DNA of 64,000 nt from Branchipolynoe longqiensis (lineage: Eukaryota > Annelida > Polychaeta > Phyllodocida > Polynoidae), in assembly GCA_030323885.1 (NCBI GenBank), contig CM059187.1:138232415-138296414 (forward strand), written 5' to 3'. Below, in pieces: positions 61,580 to 64,000 of this stretch (positions are counted from its first letter, which is position 1; each line of letters begins with the position of its first letter). The position numbers and the translations under genes were made by a program. The notes beneath the pieces were generated by a model that was not told the origin of the DNA, made no database searches, and saw nothing but the letters and a program-made list of their open reading frames with translations.

Positions 61580-62010
61580 AAAAAATGTCTAACCTAGTAA
61601 ATGTTGTCCTAAATCATTTACTGCATTTTGACAACCTGCTTTTGACTGCGCCCCACTAAATGAATCATCAATATACGGGAACATAATCATGTCCTTCACG
61701 CGCCATGAGCGAAAAGCACTTAGTAAATAAGCAAGGCACAAGCTAACCATTTGGTAAACAAGTAATGTCATATAGTTGTTCATTCCAAGTAAGCATTAAA
61801 CATTTTTAATCTGCTTCGTAAATTGGAACTATGTAACCTGCATCTCTGAGATCAACACTTGCCAACCAAGCACCTCAAGTCTCTTGCCATCTCCAAAGAA
61901 AACATTTAAAAAATGCTTATCTTCGACTCACTTCTCAAGTGTTGTTAACTCTAAAATCATTCTCACCTCTCCATTGGGCTTAGGTCAAGAAAAATATCTG
62001 AAAATATATT
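61580..62010 (-). pseudogene. DIRS-like reverse transcriptase, heavily decayed
   Basis: On the minus strand, in broken frames, I can read WLASVDLRDAGYIVPIYEAD (motif A region, ~61,815-61,870), WNEQLYDITCLPNGLA (~61,745-61,790) and YIDDSFSGAQSK with the catalytic YIDD at 61,664-61,675. This resembles Ty3/DIRS reverse transcriptases (VDL-DAYY-VPI ... PNGLACAP ... YIDD). Several stops and shifts make it a pseudogene. Lying ~0.9 kb upstream of the recombinase, it fits DIRS gene order. A ribonuclease H and methyltransferase between them could not be recognised. Confidence 0.7.
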
Positions 62011-62570
62011 CTCCTTTCACATGATTAATCTTTTGAATAATTGATTTTAAATAAAAAATTTCCACTTGCGTATCTAGTGCTTCTCTCTCATCTTTATCAA
62101 TCGATATAGAAAAAAAAGAAGAAGAATTTTACATCCTGTACTGTCAAAGATGTAAAAAGGAATACGTAACCCTTCTACAATACTTAAGATTGTTAAGTTA
62201 TCTGTAATAGAGTTCTACTCGCGTAAACAACTTTTTACATTTCCTGCTTGAAAATTGCTTACAAGTGTTATGGCAGCCATGGAGGTTTGCATAGCAACCT
62301 CTGCTTGTTCCCTGGTTGGGGGAACGGCTTGCTGGGAGAATACCCCCTCTTGCACGGTCGGTTACCGTCGTTCCCGCCCAAAAACCTTAAAGAGGTATTG
62401 GAGCTAACCACCAACATTACTGGGGAGACTTAAACTGTCACCACCGGTGACAAGTCCTTATCAATCACACATGGGAGCCTCGGGCTTACTGCTCTTCATA
62501 GCCAAACTACGCCTCAGGTCTGAATGAAACCTGTAACGATCAAACAAACAAATTTGCGCGTGCTCCACAA
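62011..62570. other. Possible 5' interior of the DIRS-like element; unassigned
   Basis: No domain recognised on either strand. Confidence 0.35.
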
Positions 62571-62743
62571 TTGTTTGTTTGTTGTTGTTTTATGTCCTAG
62601 AAATATGTACGGTCATATCAGGACGGTTACCGACTTGTGACAGTGCACACTCATGGCAAATTAATAGTGCTGAAACCATGCACGACCCCATGATCTACCA
62701 ATATGGGAGACAGATGCTCTAACTCATTTGGCCGTCCCGTCTG
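62571..62743 (-). mobile_element. tRNA-derived SINE with internal deletion
   Basis: GTTGTTGTTTTATGTCCTAG, GACGGTTACCGACTTGTGAC, ATTAATAGTGCTG, then a jump to the head (CGACCCCATGATCTACCAAT, AACTCATTTGGCCGTCCCGT). Confidence 0.85.
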
Positions 62744-62779
62744 GTCTCAACCAAATGTCACAACAGGTTAAGAAACCTC

Positions 62780-63475
62780 AGTTTGTGCATTCACTGGTGT
62801 TGGAGAACGTATTTGTACCTTTCCAAAACAGGCATGAGAACAAAATCTTTCTCTTGTAAGTGTCGTAGGATTATGGTTCAAAACCAAACCCAAACGAGGG
62901 GTAGGGACCAGTATATTGGTAGCCTCCCACACTCTCCATCCCGTCCCCTTCTCCCACCTGTGGCAATGCCAACAAGTTGGAGAAAAGACTACGAAATTCG
63001 GAGGTACGCCTTAGTAAAACCATGTGGGGAATCTTTGTCAGAAACCCAGGAACAAGTGCCAATGAGGTGTGGCTCCAACCATACCTCTCTCAGTTCAGCA
63101 ACGGGCGGCAATTACTGGTGTTGGAAAACGTATTTACACCGTTCCAACACAGGTGTGTAAGCTAATGTGTAATGTCGTAGGGTAAAGGTATGGAAGCCGA
63201 AACCAAACGAGGGGTAGGGACCAGTAAACTGGTACCGTCCCACACTCTCTTTTCCGTACTCTTCTCACTCCTGCGGCTACTGCGCCAGAAAGTTGGGGAA
63301 AATGCTACGAAACTCGGAGCGTATGCCTCAACTATGGGGAGTCTATAAAAGAAACCCAAGATTATTTCCAACGCGGATCCATGAAAGAGACAGCGGAAAT
63401 AATCCCAAAAATTCGAGATGAGGCTCCAGTCAACATCGCTCTCCGTTCGGCAACGGGCGGCTTGTTGAAAATCTT
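62780..63475. repeat. ~0.31-0.35-kb direct repeat, two diverged units
   Basis: Paired anchors in the same order: CTGGTGTTGGAGAACGTATT (62,793) and its variant (63,115); CAAACGAGGGGTAGGGACCA (62,891 and 63,204); AAGTTGGAGAAAA (62,974) and AAGTTGGGGAAAA (63,290); CAACGGGCGGC (63,098 and 63,451). It may be a terminal or 5' repeat of the DIRS-like element or an unrelated repeat. Confidence 0.7.
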
Positions 63476-63544
63476 ACCTGTGATGTGGCAATCACCAACA
63501 TCAACATACACAACAGAGATGCAACTATTTTTATAGTATAACCA

Positions 63545-63665
63545 AGAACATGGTTCCAAAACCCCTTACGGGAAAATAAATAAATAAATGAATAACTAAA
63601 TAAAATAAAATGCCGGCAGGAACCTAACCGAGAAACCGGTTCCAAACACCCCTTACGGGCATCGC
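63545..63665. repeat. Short direct repeat GGTTCCAAAMCCCCTTACGG
   Basis: GGTTCCAAAACCCCTTACGG at 63,551 and GGTTCCAAACACCCCTTACG at 63,638, ~90 bases apart, separated by an A/T-rich spacer. Confidence 0.7.
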
Positions 63666-64000
63666 TCCAACGCGAACCGTGAACAACGCTGTATGCGCGC
63701 GTGTTATTTATAATATAATTCCATAAACTCGAAAAAACATCTCTAGATGCACAACTAATTCGATTTATTAACAAAATAAGAAGCATATTTACACAAGAAA
63801 TATGTACCCTCCTGCATTCTTGGGTTTAAACTTTAAAAAAACACCAAAAAAACGCATTGCAATAGCGATAATGGAGCCGGTAAGGTTCGGCAAAAAGTAA
63901 ACAAAATGGTGAATGTCAAATCTAGCGTACCGGAATTTTCCATCGGTTTAATGCCAATAATTCCGTTAATATGTTCGCCAAAATAACCAAATTCTCACAA
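63666..64000. other. Unassigned right edge
   Basis: No gene or repeat recognised up to the window end. Confidence 0.4.

Overview
This window looks like repeat-dense, non-genic DNA from a metazoan, probably a marine invertebrate. The evidence is tRNA-headed SINEs in many copies, LINE (non-LTR) retrotransposon pieces, a DIRS-type tyrosine-recombinase retrotransposon, a two-gene PIF/Harbinger transposon, several MITE families and long minisatellites. A mollusc or other lophotrochozoan is my guess; nothing in the sequence proves the phylum. I found no convincing host protein-coding gene, no intact tRNA or rRNA gene and no prokaryotic feature. Every long open frame is either a mobile-element protein or a by-product of a tandem repeat.

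Layout. 1-5.2 kb: a 33-bp minisatellite, a pogo-like MITE, a LINE-derived fragment, SINEs, and a MITE with a four-fold expanded core. 5.4-6.1 kb: an extreme G-rich minisatellite. 6.1-9.0 kb: a dispersed repeat, a word-array MITE and SINEs. 9.2-10.8 kb: a long ACC/CAC minisatellite that produces a spurious 582-codon frame. 10.8-17.5 kb: SINEs and MITEs up to a 500-base assembly gap (17,488-17,987). 18-25.9 kb: MITEs, three families of tRNA-derived SINE, a LINE 3' end carrying a C2H2 zinc finger, and a 932-bp MITE with a clean TAA duplication. 26-31.5 kb: a CCCTCACCC minisatellite, tandem pogo-like MITEs, and a LINE with an intact 550-codon reverse-transcriptase frame (minus strand). 31.5-43.3 kb: nested MITEs and SINEs. 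43.4-44.2 kb: a 5'-truncated second LINE. 45.8-52.2 kb: further MITEs and SINEs, several with terminal inverted repeats and 3-bp duplications. 53.5-58.6 kb: a decayed autonomous PIF/Harbinger element with a MADF/Myb-type DNA-binding gene (plus) convergent with a HARBI1-like transposase (minus). 60.3-62.1 kb: a decayed DIRS-like element (reverse transcriptase, then tyrosine recombinase, minus). 62.8-63.5 kb: a ~0.3-kb direct repeat.

The most interesting theme is a group of elements at 22.16, 46.65, 49.70 and 53.51 kb. They share the outer terminal core GTCACAC but differ in what follows, and each interior is largely built from repetitions of its own short word (ACGTC/CGTCA, AACGTA, GTCCGGTA or CGTATGC). 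The 53.5-kb member carries the decayed transposase and DNA-binding genes. This suggests a conserved outer end with fast-changing, reiterated inner binding words. Other themes are internally deleted LINE derivatives that share one 5' breakpoint, SINEs that exchange tails, and a TTAA-targeting MITE that inserts into itself and forms head-to-tail dimers sharing one TTAA.

All alignments were made by eye, so boundaries of degraded repeats are good to roughly 5-30 bases unless a duplication is stated.
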